This document shows, piece by piece, positions 27,288 through 38,695 of a stretch of DNA of 64,000 nt. Under the pieces are notes generated by a model, which worked only from the letters and a program-made list of their open reading frames with translations, was not told the DNA's origin and searched no databases. The stretch is from Mycobacterium sp. ACS1612. Its GTDB lineage: Bacteria > Actinomycetota > Actinomycetes > Mycobacteriales > Mycobacteriaceae. A program made the translations under genes and the position numbers. The DNA lies in assembly GCF_001667505.1 (NCBI RefSeq), contig NZ_LZHZ01000022.1, forward strand, positions 1 to 64,000. Direction: 5' to 3'. The stretch's first letter is position 1, and every line of letters begins with the position of its first letter.

Positions 27288-28595
27288 TCACGCGCCGCCG
27301 ACCCTGCTTCCGCCGGTCCTCGCACCGCCGCCGTCGTCGTTTCCGCCTGGGGTCGGCGGTCCTGGGCGGGGAGCGATCACGGTGGGGCTGAACGACATCG
27401 GTGGCTGCTGGGACGGTGGCGCGGCGTCGGGTGGCTCAACGGCTGGGGGTGCAGGCGGTTCGGCGGCGGGTGGCTGTTCGTAGACCGGCGACTTGCTGGG
27501 TGGCGCAGGCGAGTTCGGTACGGCAGGCGGTTGTGACCGTGGCTGCACGAGGGGTTGCTGCACGACGGGCGGCGGCGGCAACGGGCTGGGCGGCGCGGGA
27601 TTTTCGACGACGGGTTGCGGCGATGGCTCGCTGACCTCAGCGGGGATGATCGCCACCGGGTCCTTGTTCAGCCAAGCCAACGTCAGCGCGGCCGAGCCGC
27701 CGAGCACGGCGAGCACCATCGCGACCGCCACCGCCCACCGACGCTTGTGTGGGGTTCGACGACTGATCGCGCTGCCGTGCGAGGTCAGCTGGATCTCGCC
27801 AAGTGTCTTGTCGCGCAACCACTCCGGTGCGGGCATGAACACCGGTGCGGCACCGAGCAATGCGGCCGGGCTGACCAACCGTCGGCGCTCGTCGTCGCAC
27901 TTGGGGCACGACTCGATGTGCCGCGATATGCGTTTGCGCATCAGCACGGTGAACTGGCCGTCCCAGCTGGCGAGCATCTGGTCGAGTTCCGGGCAGTTGC
28001 CCGCTCGGCCTTGCGCACGCTGAGCCACCAGCAGCGCACCCAGTGACCGCTCGATCGTGACGCGTAGCCGCTTGACGATGGTGTTGGCGGTGGCCGGAGT
28101 GACCCCGAGTGCGTCGGCGAGAGCAGAACCGTTGAGGTCGTGGCGATACGCCAAGTCGAACACCGCCTTATCGCGGTCCGACAACCCGCCGGCGGCGTCG
28201 GCCAGCATCTGGGCGAGTTCGGTGCGGGCGGCCAGGGTGTCCGGTCCGGCGTCCTCGGACTGGACGTCGGGTAACTCGTCGGTGGGTGTCTCGCGACGCT
28301 GTTGCCGGAGTCGGCGCAACGCTTCGTTGCGGGCGATCGAATACAACCAGGGCCGCAGTTTGTCGGGTTCTCGTAGTTGGACCAGCCGTGTGGCGGCCAG
28401 GCAGAAGGTGTCCTGCACGCAGTCGGCGGCGCCGTCACGGTCGCGCAGCATGCCGACACAGAAGTCGTAAAGCCGATCGGCGTAGCGGTCATAGATCTGG
28501 GCGAACGCCGCTTTGTCGCCCGCGACGCTGCCGCTCACCAGTTCGGCGTCGGTGTTGCGCGGATCGACAAGGTTCCAGTCAGGAATCGCGGTCAT
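27288..28595 (-). CDS. ECF sigma factor fused to zinc-finger, TM helix and Pro-rich outer domain (copy 2)
   Basis: 435 residues, the same length and module order as its convergent neighbour. It has sigma region 2 (FAQIYDRYADRLYDFC, LRPWLYSIARNEALRR), sigma region 4 (LSDRDKAVFDLAYRHDLNG, VTPATANTIVKRLRV) and the zinc motif H226-x3-C230-x2-C233 (SRHIESCPKCDDE). One membrane helix (about 287-308) and a Pro-rich outer tail ending in Gly/Arg-rich sequence follow. The first 260 residues are very similar to copy 1, whereas the outer tails have diverged, so the copies probably share promoter recognition but sense different things. ATG 28595 has GGAGG upstream. Its own upstream region lacks a good copy of the island promoter motif. 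Confidence 0.88.
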   Translation of the reverse strand: MTAIPDWNLVDPRNTDAELVSGSVAGDKAAFAQIYDRYADRLYDFCVGMLRDRDGAADCVQDTFCLAATRLVQLREPDKLRPWLYSIARNEALRRLRQQRRETPTDELPDVQSEDAGPDTLAARTELAQMLADAAGGLSDRDKAVFDLAYRHDLNGSALADALGVTPATANTIVKRLRVTIERSLGALLVAQRAQGRAGNCPELDQMLASWDGQFTVLMRKRISRHIESCPKCDDERRRLVSPAALLGAAPVFMPAPEWLRDKTLGEIQLTSHGSAISRRTPHKRRWAVAVAMVLAVLGGSAALTLAWLNKDPVAIIPAEVSEPSPQPVVENPAPPSPLPPPPVVQQPLVQPRSQPPAVPNSPAPPSKSPVYEQPPAAEPPAPPAVEPPDAAPPSQQPPMSFSPTVIAPRPGPPTPGGNDDGGGARTGGSRVGGA

Positions 28596-28700
28596 TACGC
28601 CTCCTGCCAGGCAACTCCCTGACTAATTGGAGCAGCTGAGGACGTCATGCGCAAGGTTGGTGAATTTGCTGTCGGTCGCGAAAAATTCCTTGCCAAAAAG

Positions 28701-28736
28701 TTGTCGGCATGCCGCCGCGACGACGCTCCTACCTAT
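28701..28736 (+). promoter_or_regulatory. ECF-type promoter motif, copy 2
   Basis: AAAAAGTTGTCGGCATG (TGTC at 28702-28705), then after exactly 19 bases GCTCCTACCTATGA (GCTCC at 28725-28729). It lies 45 bases before the ATG of the four-helix membrane protein. Together with copy 4 this is the best match: the two share TGTCGGCATGC and the A-run upstream. It lies in the divergent region between the second sigma fusion and the membrane protein and points to the latter. Confidence 0.65.
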
Positions 28737-28774
28737 GAAGGGCCACCTCGCGACCACCGGGATAGGAGCACTAC

Positions 28775-29341
28775 ATGACAACCACCGTAAGAAAAGCACC
28801 GATACTCGAAGCGATCACCATCGGACACTTCGACTTCTGGGGCGTCACATTCTGGCGCTGCTGCGGCGCCGTCTACGGCGCTCTTCTCGCGGCAGCGGCC
28901 ATCTGTGTTCTCGTGCTCGACGCGGTGGGCGTCAGCGATATCCCGAATATTGTGTGGCATCTGGTCATGTCGGTCGCCTTGCTGTACTGGGCCGCACGCA
29001 TGACGACCGAGGCCCGACGCGTGCAATCGGGCTGGATTGGCCGGACGACCGCGCTGTGGAGCACGAAGAAGAGCCGGTCGGGCACTCATGAGCAGTTCGC
29101 GAAGACGTGTCGCCGAGGGCTCGCGGTGTTGGGCAGTTTTTGCGTGTGCGTCGGCGCATTGTTGATCGTTCTCTGGGCGACCATCTGGCTTCGCGACGTG
29201 TACGCATCCGCGCTGCACAACGAGACTCGCCCCGAACTGTTCATCGACTTGCTTCATGTGTTCATCGGTTTGGCGTACCTGGCGTTCGGTGCAGTGGCCA
29301 TCGACAGCCACCGCGCCCTGGCCTCGCCCCGGCAGATCTGA
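28775..29341 (+). CDS. Four-helix integral membrane protein of unknown function
   Basis: 188 residues with four predicted membrane helices at about 26-52, 57-76, 113-139 and 155-176, and a basic cytoplasmic loop between helices 2 and 3. A Cys pair (RRCC-like WRCCG) lies at the start of helix 1. No family is recognised. ATG 28775 is preceded by ATAGGAGC at good spacing. It is divergent from the second sigma fusion and has the ECF-type motif 45 bases upstream, so it is a predicted target or partner of the sigma proteins. The gene looks intact. Confidence 0.7.
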   Translation: MTTTVRKAPILEAITIGHFDFWGVTFWRCCGAVYGALLAAAAICVLVLDAVGVSDIPNIVWHLVMSVALLYWAARMTTEARRVQSGWIGRTTALWSTKKSRSGTHEQFAKTCRRGLAVLGSFCVCVGALLIVLWATIWLRDVYASALHNETRPELFIDLLHVFIGLAYLAFGAVAIDSHRALASPRQI

Positions 29342-29391
29342 TGACGAGTTTCCCGTCACGCTGAGCTGCGACCGGAGCCCGAGCCACAAAA

Positions 29392-29427
29392 GTGTGGCTG
29401 CACCGCGGTGGCAGACCTCCTACCCAT
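29392..29427 (+). promoter_or_regulatory. ECF-type promoter motif, copy 3
   Basis: ACAAAAGTGTGGCTGC (TGTG at 29393-29396), then exactly 19 bases, then CCTCCTACCCATA (CCTCC at 29416-29420). The -35 has TGTG instead of TGTC and the -10 starts with C rather than G, so it is weaker than copies 2 and 4, but spacing and A-rich flank are the same. It lies 49 bases before the GTG of the small secreted ORF. Confidence 0.5.
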
Positions 29428-29469
29428 ATGCACGGCCCACCCGGGCCGCGATGACGTAGGGAGACCATC

Positions 29470-29687
29470 GTGAACGTCAACACCCATACCCGAAAGGGGC
29501 TTACTACCTGTGCGGTCACCGCGCTCGCCTTTGCCGCGGCGGGCGCTACCGCCAGTCCGGTCACCCGCCGTCGGCTGCCAAAGGCACTGCAGCCGTTGCA
29601 ATTTCGTCACCCACGCCGGCGTTGACCGCACTCGTCGCACCGAACCGGCTCTATGCGGAGACCGGCGCAGCGCCGGATACCGCGTAA
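29470..29687 (+). pseudogene. Small secreted protein gene, apparently frameshifted
   Basis: GTG 29470 has GTAGGGAGACC upstream and opens a good signal peptide: a basic start (NVNTHTRKG) then TCAVTALAFAAAGATASPV. This frame ends at 29623-29625 after an Arg-rich, protein-unlike stretch. In another frame, sequence from about 29565 reads PPSAAKGTAAVAISSPTPAL and goes on to a stop at 29685, looking like the true mature part of about 40 residues. A one-base shift between about 29556 and 29575 would join them. It has its own ECF-type promoter motif. It may be a recent loss-of-function mutation, a sequencing error or recoding. Confidence 0.5.
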
Positions 29688-29704
29688 AAGATTCTCGGCA
29701 AAAA

Positions 29705-29742
29705 GTGTCGGCATGCGGCCGCCTCGGCGCTCCCACCTATGA
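29705..29742 (+). promoter_or_regulatory. ECF-type promoter motif, copy 4
   Basis: CAAAAAGTGTCGGCATGC (TGTC at 29706-29709), then exactly 19 bases, then GCTCCCACCTATGA (GCTCC at 29729-29733). It is nearly identical to copy 2 over both elements. It lies 32 bases before the ATG of the lipoprotein gene, a normal promoter-to-start distance. Confidence 0.65.
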
Positions 29743-29765
29743 CACAACGAACGAAGGAGCAATTC

Positions 29766-30434
29766 ATGCCGAGCATCCAGACCCTCAAGAAAGTCATCCT
29801 TCCCGCCGCGATGGTTGGGCTGATGATTCCGCTGAGCGCCTGCGTCGCCCAAGGACCAGCCGACGCCAAGGACGCCGAGCCGGTCGCGCTCACAGCCACC
29901 GCGAGCGAGTGCACACGCGTCGACGCGCCGATGCTGGATATTCCGAGCGCACGCGACACCGAACCGCGGCTGCGGATACCGCAGCCGTCGGGGTGGCGGC
30001 CCACCAACGAGCTCGACGGAGTCGACGAAGCCGTTCGTTTCGCCATCGCGGCAGGGGACGGCCAGCGCCCCCAGGAGGTCGCGGTGGTCACGATGGAGCC
30101 GATCCCCGATGTCGATGCGCAACTGATCTTCGACGATTACCGGGCTCAGCTCGAGGACATGCTTGCCGCCAAGGATCTGTCGATGACCGTGCGGGCGACC
30201 GCCACCACGGTTTGCGGGCAGCCTGCCGAAACACTGTCCGTCACGAATCAGGCCGGCGGCGGACGGCAGGGCGCTCCTGCCACCCAGCTCGCGGTGGTGG
30301 CCGAGGGCGCCGACCAGACCTACTTGGTCACGCTGGTGACCACCGCGGCGCCCAACAGCGCGAAGTCGGAACACGAGGTCGCGACGATCTTGGCGGGATT
30401 CGCGGTGTTGCCGCCCGCGGCGAGCCAGTTGTGA
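29766..30434 (+). CDS. Lipoprotein, LpqN/LpqT-like
   Basis: 222 residues. The N-terminus has a basic start (MPSIQTLKK), a hydrophobic core (ILPAAMVGLMIPL) and the lipobox LSAC, so it is exported and lipid-anchored. The mature part contains IPQPSGWRPTNELDGVDEA and later VCGQPAETLSVTNQ, resembling the mycobacterial LpqN/LpqT family, although I cannot be certain by eye. ATG 29766 with AAGGAGC seven bases upstream is preferred over an upstream in-frame ATG at 29739. The ECF-type motif lies 32 bases ahead. A surface lipoprotein as sigma target fits an envelope-stress role. It converges with dinF. Confidence 0.75.
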   Translation: MPSIQTLKKVILPAAMVGLMIPLSACVAQGPADAKDAEPVALTATASECTRVDAPMLDIPSARDTEPRLRIPQPSGWRPTNELDGVDEAVRFAIAAGDGQRPQEVAVVTMEPIPDVDAQLIFDDYRAQLEDMLAAKDLSMTVRATATTVCGQPAETLSVTNQAGGGRQGAPATQLAVVAEGADQTYLVTLVTTAAPNSAKSEHEVATILAGFAVLPPAASQL

Positions 30435-30440
30435 CGGCGG

Positions 30441-33235
<2,795 letters not shown>

Positions 33236-33236
33236 G

Positions 33237-35960
33237 CTAGGTGCGCTCCTTCTCGACGAGCTCGTACGTCTCGATGACGTCGCCTTCCTTGATGTCGGAG
33301 TACGTCAGCGTCAGACCGCATTCGTAGCCCTCGCGCACCTCGGTCACATCGTCCTTCTCGCGACGCAGCGACGCCACGGTGAGGTTCTCCGCGACCACGA
33401 CGTTGTCCCGCAGCAGCCGGGCCTTCGCGTTGCGGCGGATGATGCCCGACTGGACGAGGCAGCCGGCGATGTTGCCGACCTTCGACGACCGGAAGATGGC
33501 GCGAATCTCGGCGCGGCCGAGTTCGCGCTCTTCGTAGACCGGCTTGAGCATGCCCTTGAGCGCGCTCTCGATCTCGTCGATGGCCTGGTAGATCACCGAG
33601 TAGTAGCGGATCTCCACACCTTCGCGATTGGCCAGCTCGGTGGCCTTGCCCTCGGCGCGGACGTTGAAGCCGATGATGATCGCGTCCGAGGCCGACGCCA
33701 GGTTGACGTTGGTCTCGGTGACGCCACCGACGCCGCGGTCGATCACGCGCAGCTCGACTTCGTCGTCGACCTGGATGCCCAGCAGGGCCTCCTCCAGCGC
33801 CTCGACCGTACCGGCGTTGTCGCCCTTGAGGATCAGGTTCAGCTGGCTGGTTTCCTTCAGCGCCGAATCCAGGTCCTCCAGGCTGATCCGCTTGCGGCTG
33901 CGCGCGGCCAACGCGTTGCGCTTACGCGCGCTGCGCCGGTCGGCGATCTGGCGGGCGATGCGGTCCTCGTCGACGACGAGGAAGTTGTCACCGGCGCCCG
34001 GCACCGACGTGAAGCCGATGACCTGCACCGGCCGCGACGGCAGCGCCGCCTCCACGTCCTCGCCGTGCTCGTCCACCATGCGGCGCACGCGGCCGTAGGC
34101 GTCGCCTGCCACCACCGAGTCGCCGACGCGCAGCGTGCCGCGCTGGATCAGCACGGTAGCCACCGGACCGCGACCGCGGTCCAGGTGCGCTTCGATCGCC
34201 ACGCCCTGGGCTTCCATATCGGGGTTGGCCCGCAGATCCAGCGAGGCGTCCGCAGTCAGCACCACGGCTTCGAGCAAGGCCTCGATGTTGGTTCCCGCCT
34301 TGGCCGAGATGTCGACGAACATGGTGTCGCCGCCGTACTCCTCGGGGATCAGCCCGTACTCAGTGAGCTGGCCGCGGATCTTCTGCGGATCGGCACCTTC
34401 CTTGTCGATCTTGTTGACCGCCACCACAATCGGCACTTCCGCGGCCTGCGCGTGGTTGAGCGCCTCCACCGTCTGCGGCATCACACCGTCGTCGGCGGCG
34501 ACCACCAGGATCGCGATGTCGGTGGCCTTCGCACCGCGCGCACGCATGGCGGTGAACGCCTCGTGACCGGGAGTGTCGATGAAGGTGATCGGCCTCGGCG
34601 TGCCGTCGAGTTCGACCTCGACCTGGTAGGCGCCGATGTGCTGGGTGATGCCGCCGGCCTCTTCCTCGCGGACGTTGGCCTGACGGATCGAGTCCAGCAG
34701 TCGGGTCTTGCCGTGGTCGACGTGCCCCATCACCGTGACGACCGGCGGACGGGTCTCGAGATCCTCCTCGCCGCCTTCGTCCTCGCCGTAGGTGAGGTCG
34801 AACGACTCGAGCAGTTCGCGGTCCTCGTCCTCCGGGGACACGACCTGCACCTTGTAGTTCATCTCGCTGCCGAGCAGCTCGAGGGTGTCGTCACCGACGG
34901 ACTGCGTCGCGGTCACCATCTCGCCGAGGTTGAACAGCGCCTGCACCAGCGCGGCCGGGTTGGCGTCGATCTTCTCGGCGAAGTCGCTCAGCGATGCGCC
35001 GCGGGCCAGCCGGATGGTCTCGCCGTTGCCGTGCGGCAACCGCACGCCGCCGACGACCGGCGCCTGCATGTTCTCGTATTCGGCGCGTTTCGCCCGCTTC
35101 GACTTGCGGCCGCGCTTCGGCGCGCCACCGGGACGACCGAACGCGCCTGCCGCGCCGCCACGCTGGCCTGGGCGGCCACCGCCGCCTGGGCGACCGCGGT
35201 AACCGCCGCCGCCACCGGCAGGTGCACCGGCTCCGCCACCGGCGCCGCCGCCGCCGCGGTAGTTACCGCCGCCGCCACCACCACCGGGACGACCACCGGT
35301 GCCTGCACCGGGACCGCGACCGCCGGGGCCGGGACGGGGGCCGCCGGTGCGCGCGCCGGGACCCGGGCGGGGTCCGCCGGGACGCGGCGGCATGTTGCCC
35401 GGCGACATGCCGGGTCGAGGGGCGCCCGGCCGCGGGGCGCCGGGACGCGGCGCCTGCGGGCGGGGAATCGGCCGGTCGACCGGCTGCTGTGAGGAGAACG
35501 GGTTGTTGCCCACCCGCGGGGTGCGCGCTGCGGGCTTGGGTGCGCCGGGCATCGGCCCAGGCCTGGGACCTGGGGTTGCGCCCGGAGTTGGCGCGGCAGG
35601 CCGGGCCGGTGTCGCCGGCGCGGGCGGCGCCGACGCGGCAGCCGCGGGCGGCGGTGCGACCTCGGGCTCCGCCGGGGCTGGCGGCGGCGCCGGCGGTGCG
35701 GGTTTGGGGGCGGCCGGCTTCGCGGGCGAGGCCTTCGGCTCTGCGGCCTTGGCAGGCGCGCCATTGCCTGCGGCCGGGACCTTCTCGGCGGCGGGCTTCG
35801 AGCCGCCGAACGATTCGCGCAGACGACGCGCGACGGGGGCCTCCACGGTGGAGGACGCTGATTTGACGAACTCGCCCTGTTCGCTCAGCCGGGCGAGAAC
35901 TTGCTTGCTGGTGACACCGAGTTCCTTGGCCAACTCGTGTACACGGGCCTTACCTGCCAC
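33237..35960 (-). CDS. infB: Translation initiation factor IF-2
   Basis: 907-residue IF-2. The N-terminal IF2N domain ([20 protein letters not shown]) is followed by a low-complexity linker of over 200 residues rich in Ala/Pro and then Gly/Arg/Pro repeats. The G domain has G1 GHVDHGKT near residue 410, G3 DTPGHEAF and G4 NKID. Domains II-IV carry [17 protein letters not shown] and [21 protein letters not shown] start at 35960 with AGGAGA nine bases upstream. It recruits fMet-tRNA to the 30S subunit. The Gly/Arg-rich linker is typical of actinobacteria. The 78 bases between ylxR and infB hold no gene. Confidence 0.98.
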   Translation of the reverse strand: MAGKARVHELAKELGVTSKQVLARLSEQGEFVKSASSTVEAPVARRLRESFGGSKPAAEKVPAAGNGAPAKAAEPKASPAKPAAPKPAPPAPPPAPAEPEVAPPPAAAASAPPAPATPARPAAPTPGATPGPRPGPMPGAPKPAARTPRVGNNPFSSQQPVDRPIPRPQAPRPGAPRPGAPRPGMSPGNMPPRPGGPRPGPGARTGGPRPGPGGRGPGAGTGGRPGGGGGGGNYRGGGGAGGGAGAPAGGGGGYRGRPGGGGRPGQRGGAAGAFGRPGGAPKRGRKSKRAKRAEYENMQAPVVGGVRLPHGNGETIRLARGASLSDFAEKIDANPAALVQALFNLGEMVTATQSVGDDTLELLGSEMNYKVQVVSPEDEDRELLESFDLTYGEDEGGEEDLETRPPVVTVMGHVDHGKTRLLDSIRQANVREEEAGGITQHIGAYQVEVELDGTPRPITFIDTPGHEAFTAMRARGAKATDIAILVVAADDGVMPQTVEALNHAQAAEVPIVVAVNKIDKEGADPQKIRGQLTEYGLIPEEYGGDTMFVDISAKAGTNIEALLEAVVLTADASLDLRANPDMEAQGVAIEAHLDRGRGPVATVLIQRGTLRVGDSVVAGDAYGRVRRMVDEHGEDVEAALPSRPVQVIGFTSVPGAGDNFLVVDEDRIARQIADRRSARKRNALAARSRKRISLEDLDSALKETSQLNLILKGDNAGTVEALEEALLGIQVDDEVELRVIDRGVGGVTETNVNLASASDAIIIGFNVRAEGKATELANREGVEIRYYSVIYQAIDEIESALKGMLKPVYEERELGRAEIRAIFRSSKVGNIAGCLVQSGIIRRNAKARLLRDNVVVAENLTVASLRREKDDVTEVREGYECGLTLTYSDIKEGDVIETYELVEKERT

Positions 35961-36038
35961 TACATCTCCTGTCTAAGAGGCGACAGCGGTGGTAGGCGCC
36001 GCGCCTCGGGTTAGCTATGACGCATGGTCATCGGGACT

Positions 36039-36407
36039 TCACGGTGTGCTCATGTTCTTCGCTACCTGTTCTCTTGCCGCGTGTTCAAGCCCCTCAACTG
36101 CTTTGAAGTGCTCTACCACCGCGGTGATGTCCGGTGAACCGGCGATCCGCAGCGCTCGGACGAATGCTCGCCGCCGAATTGCCGCGTCTAGACACGCCTG
36201 CTCGGGATGCAGCCACGCACCCCGCCCCGGCAGCTTTCTCGCTGGGTCAACGGTCACGGCGTATTCGCCATTCCCGTCGACGGCGACTACCCGAAGCAGT
36301 TCGACGGCCAGCTCTCGCTTTCGGCAGCCGACGCACGTCCGCACCGGCCCCGTGGGGGTGTCGGTGGCGGAGCGGGCCTGCGTAGCCGAAGTCTCGCGCT
36401 GGATCAC
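36039..36407 (-). CDS. ylxR: YlxR (DUF448) RNA-binding protein
   Basis: 122-residue YlxR protein with the family signature GPVRTCVGCRKRELAVELLR and GRGAWLHPEQACLDAAIRRRAFVRALR. It is a small basic protein of the nusA-infB operon that binds RNA; the bacterial role is still poorly defined (linked elsewhere to RNase P). I choose the GTG at 36407 (VIQRETS), matching the M. tuberculosis N-terminus MIQRRTS; a TTG at 36443 would add 12 residues. The C-terminal tail after residue 100 is acidic and longer than usual. Confidence 0.92.
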   Translation of the reverse strand: MIQRETSATQARSATDTPTGPVRTCVGCRKRELAVELLRVVAVDGNGEYAVTVDPARKLPGRGAWLHPEQACLDAAIRRRAFVRALRIAGSPDITAVVEHFKAVEGLEHAAREQVAKNMSTP

Positions 36408-36468
36408 AGCTGAGTCTACCGTCCTACTGCTTGCAAACGACAAACGGCGGTGCGCCTCTGACGGGCTG

Positions 36469-37500
36469 TTACCGGTCGCGCGCCGCCCCGTGGGCCGGAT
36501 CCGGCTTATCCGCCGGTACGGCGTCGCTGCGGATGTCGATGCGCCAGCCGGTCAGCCGGGCCGCCAGGCGGGCGTTTTGACCCTCCTTGCCGATCGCCAG
36601 CGACAGCTGGAAATCGGGCACGACGACCCGCGCGGCGCGGGCCGCCTCGTCGATGACGCTCACCGACACCACCTTGGCCGGGGACAGCGCGTTGGCGACG
36701 AACCGGGCGGGGTCCTCGTCGTAGTCGATGATGTCGATCTTCTCGCCGGACAACTCGCTCATCACGTTGCGCACGCGCTGACCCATCGGGCCGATGCAGG
36801 CACCCTTCGCGTTGAGGCCCGGCACCCGCGACGTCACCGCGATCTTGGAGCGGTGCCCGGCTTCGCGCGCCACGGCGACGATTTCGACGGACCCGTCGGC
36901 GATCTCGGGCACCTCCAGTGAGAACAGCTTTCGCACCAGATTCGGATGCGTGCGCGACAGCGTGATCAGCGGTTCGCGGGCGCCGCGGGTGACGCCGACG
37001 ACATAGCAGCGCAACCGGTCGCCGTGCTCGTAGCGCTCACCGGGGACCTGCTCGGCGGCGGGGATGACACCCTCGGATCCCTTGGTCTCGCTGCCCATTC
37101 GGACGACGACCAGACCGCGGGCGTTCGCGCGGGCGTCGCGCTGGATGACGCCTGCGACGATGTCGCCCTCACGGGCCGAGAATTCGCCGTAGTTCTTCTC
37201 GTTCTCCGCGTCGCGCAGACGCTGAAGGATCACCTGGCGTGCGGTTGTCGCCGCGATGCGGCCGAAACCCTCTGGGGTGTCGTCCCATTCGTGAATGACG
37301 TTGCCATCATCGTCGGTCTGCCGCGCGATCACCTTGACCACACCGGTCTTGCGGTCGATGTCGATGCGGGCGTCGGCCTCGTGGCCCTCGGTGTGCCGAT
37401 ACGCGGTCAGCAGCGCTGACTTGATGGTTTCCACGACGACGTCGACGGAGATGCCCTTGTCGGCCTCGATGGCGTGCAACGCCGCCATGTCGATGTTCAC
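36469..37500 (-). CDS. nusA: Transcription termination/antitermination factor NusA
   Basis: 343-residue NusA. The N-terminal RNA-polymerase-binding domain starts [20 protein letters not shown]. An S1 domain follows ([22 protein letters not shown]), then two KH domains with [20 protein letters not shown] and [20 protein letters not shown]. The C-terminal acidic repeats of proteobacterial NusA are absent, as usual in actinobacteria. GTG start at 37500 overlaps the rimP stop as GTGA; the open frame extends seven codons upstream. It acts in pausing, termination and rRNA antitermination. Confidence 0.97.
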   Translation of the reverse strand: MNIDMAALHAIEADKGISVDVVVETIKSALLTAYRHTEGHEADARIDIDRKTGVVKVIARQTDDDGNVIHEWDDTPEGFGRIAATTARQVILQRLRDAENEKNYGEFSAREGDIVAGVIQRDARANARGLVVVRMGSETKGSEGVIPAAEQVPGERYEHGDRLRCYVVGVTRGAREPLITLSRTHPNLVRKLFSLEVPEIADGSVEIVAVAREAGHRSKIAVTSRVPGLNAKGACIGPMGQRVRNVMSELSGEKIDIIDYDEDPARFVANALSPAKVVSVSVIDEAARAARVVVPDFQLSLAIGKEGQNARLAARLTGWRIDIRSDAVPADKPDPAHGAARDR

Positions 37501-38030
37501 GCTGAAGCCTCCTTCCCGCATTGCCCCGCCAGCTCCAGCTCGCGCTGATTTGGCGGCGAAAACTCAACCTGCACAACGGCATTGGTGATCGCGTCGACTG
37601 GAAGCTCCCGCACGGAGAAATCGGCTCTCGCACCTTCGCGAACCACGAGTCGCACGGTGCCGTCGCGCAATTCGCCGAGCCGCCCGGTCAGTTGCGAGCC
37701 GTCGGAGAGTGTGACCTCGACCTTGCGGCCGCGCGCGCGGCGGAAATGCTTCTCAGCGGTCAGCGGGCGGTCGACGCCTGGTGAGGTGACTTCCAGCACG
37801 TAGGGCGGCGAGTCGACGTGGTCGAGCGCCGCGGAGGCCGACCGCGACAGCGCGGCGATCGAATCGAGATCGAGGGGTTCATCGCCGTCGGCGACGACGG
37901 TGATCCTCGGCGGGCGCGCGGCGGTGTCGATCACCACGTCTTCGATCTCGTAGCCCGCTTGCGCGAACTCTTCATCGAGTAGCTCGATCACCTGTTTCTG
38001 CGTCGGTAATCCCGCAGACCGCTCCGTCAC
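37497..38030 (-). CDS. rimP: Ribosome maturation factor RimP
   Basis: 177-residue RimP, required for 30S maturation. The N-terminal domain has [20 protein letters not shown] and the central signature is [30 protein letters not shown]. It is the first gene of the rimP-nusA-ylxR-infB-rbfA-nrnA-dinF operon. GTG start at 38030 with GAGGAGCTC upstream. It is divergent from the Tat lipoprotein gene; 146 bases separate the starts and must hold both promoters. Confidence 0.96.
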   Translation of the reverse strand: MTERSAGLPTQKQVIELLDEEFAQAGYEIEDVVIDTAARPPRITVVADGDEPLDLDSIAALSRSASAALDHVDSPPYVLEVTSPGVDRPLTAEKHFRRARGRKVEVTLSDGSQLTGRLGELRDGTVRLVVREGARADFSVRELPVDAITNAVVQVEFSPPNQRELELAGQCGKEASA

Positions 38031-38176
38031 GGCGAGCTCCTCATCTTGAATTGTCCGGACACGATTCCGCGCGGCGCAGCTTGGAAACGTCTATCAACGA
38101 TACGCCAGCGCAGCGGCCGCACGCGGCAAACGCGCAGCGGCGTGCAGCGAAGGCACGAACCGCGGGAAATGGCAGG

Positions 38177-38695
38177 ATGTTGCACGTGCCGAGCCCGCCG
38201 CCGACCGTGAGCAGACGTCAGATGTTGTTCGGGGCCGTGACGCTGGCGTTGCTTGGCGGCGCCGTCGCCGCGTGTGCTGAGCCGCCGCCGCCGGCTGAGG
38301 TCGCCGAACTCGCCGCGCAACTCGACCGGGCGCGCGCCGACAGTCAACTCGCCACCGACGCCGCGTCGGCGACACCGCCGCCCCCGACGGCGCAGGCGCT
38401 GACGGCGGTCGCCTCCGAGCGCGCCGCGCATGCGCAGGCGTTGTCCGACGAACTGGTGCGGATCGCGGGCAGCAAGGCGCCGACCGCGACGACGCCCACG
38501 ACCACCACCACCGCCGCGGACGCCAAAGCGCCCAGCACCGCGGATGTGATCGCGGCGCTGCGTCGGTCGGCGGACGCCGCCACCGAATTGGCGGCCAAAC
38601 AATCCGGCTATCGCGCCGGTCTGCTGGCCTCGATCGCCGCCTCGTGCACCGCGGCGTACACCGTCGCACTGGCCCCGGCGAAGGCAGCGCAATGA
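38177..38695 (+). CDS. Tat-exported Ala-rich lipoprotein, Rv2843-like
   Basis: 172 residues. A twin-arginine signal (VSRRQMLFGAVTLALLGGAV) ends at a lipobox-like AVAAC, so the product is predicted to be a Tat-exported lipoprotein. The mature part is Ala-rich and helical (AELAAQLDRARADSQLATDA), with a Thr-rich stretch TATTPTTTTTAADA. In M. tuberculosis the same position holds Rv2843, of unknown function. I start at ATG 38177; the open frame begins earlier but lacks protein character. Its stop overlaps the next ATG (ATGA), so it is coupled to the ferritin-like gene. Confidence 0.8.
   Translation: MLHVPSPPPTVSRRQMLFGAVTLALLGGAVAACAEPPPPAEVAELAAQLDRARADSQLATDAASATPPPPTAQALTAVASERAAHAQALSDELVRIAGSKAPTATTPTTTTTAADAKAPSTADVIAALRRSADAATELAAKQSGYRAGLLASIAASCTAAYTVALAPAKAAQ

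Noticed and set aside
28600..28690. Fifth copy of the ECF-type motif, reading toward sigma copy 2
   Set aside because: On the minus strand GCATG-N12-GCTCC is present, but the TGTC element is missing and the spacing differs, so I do not count it.
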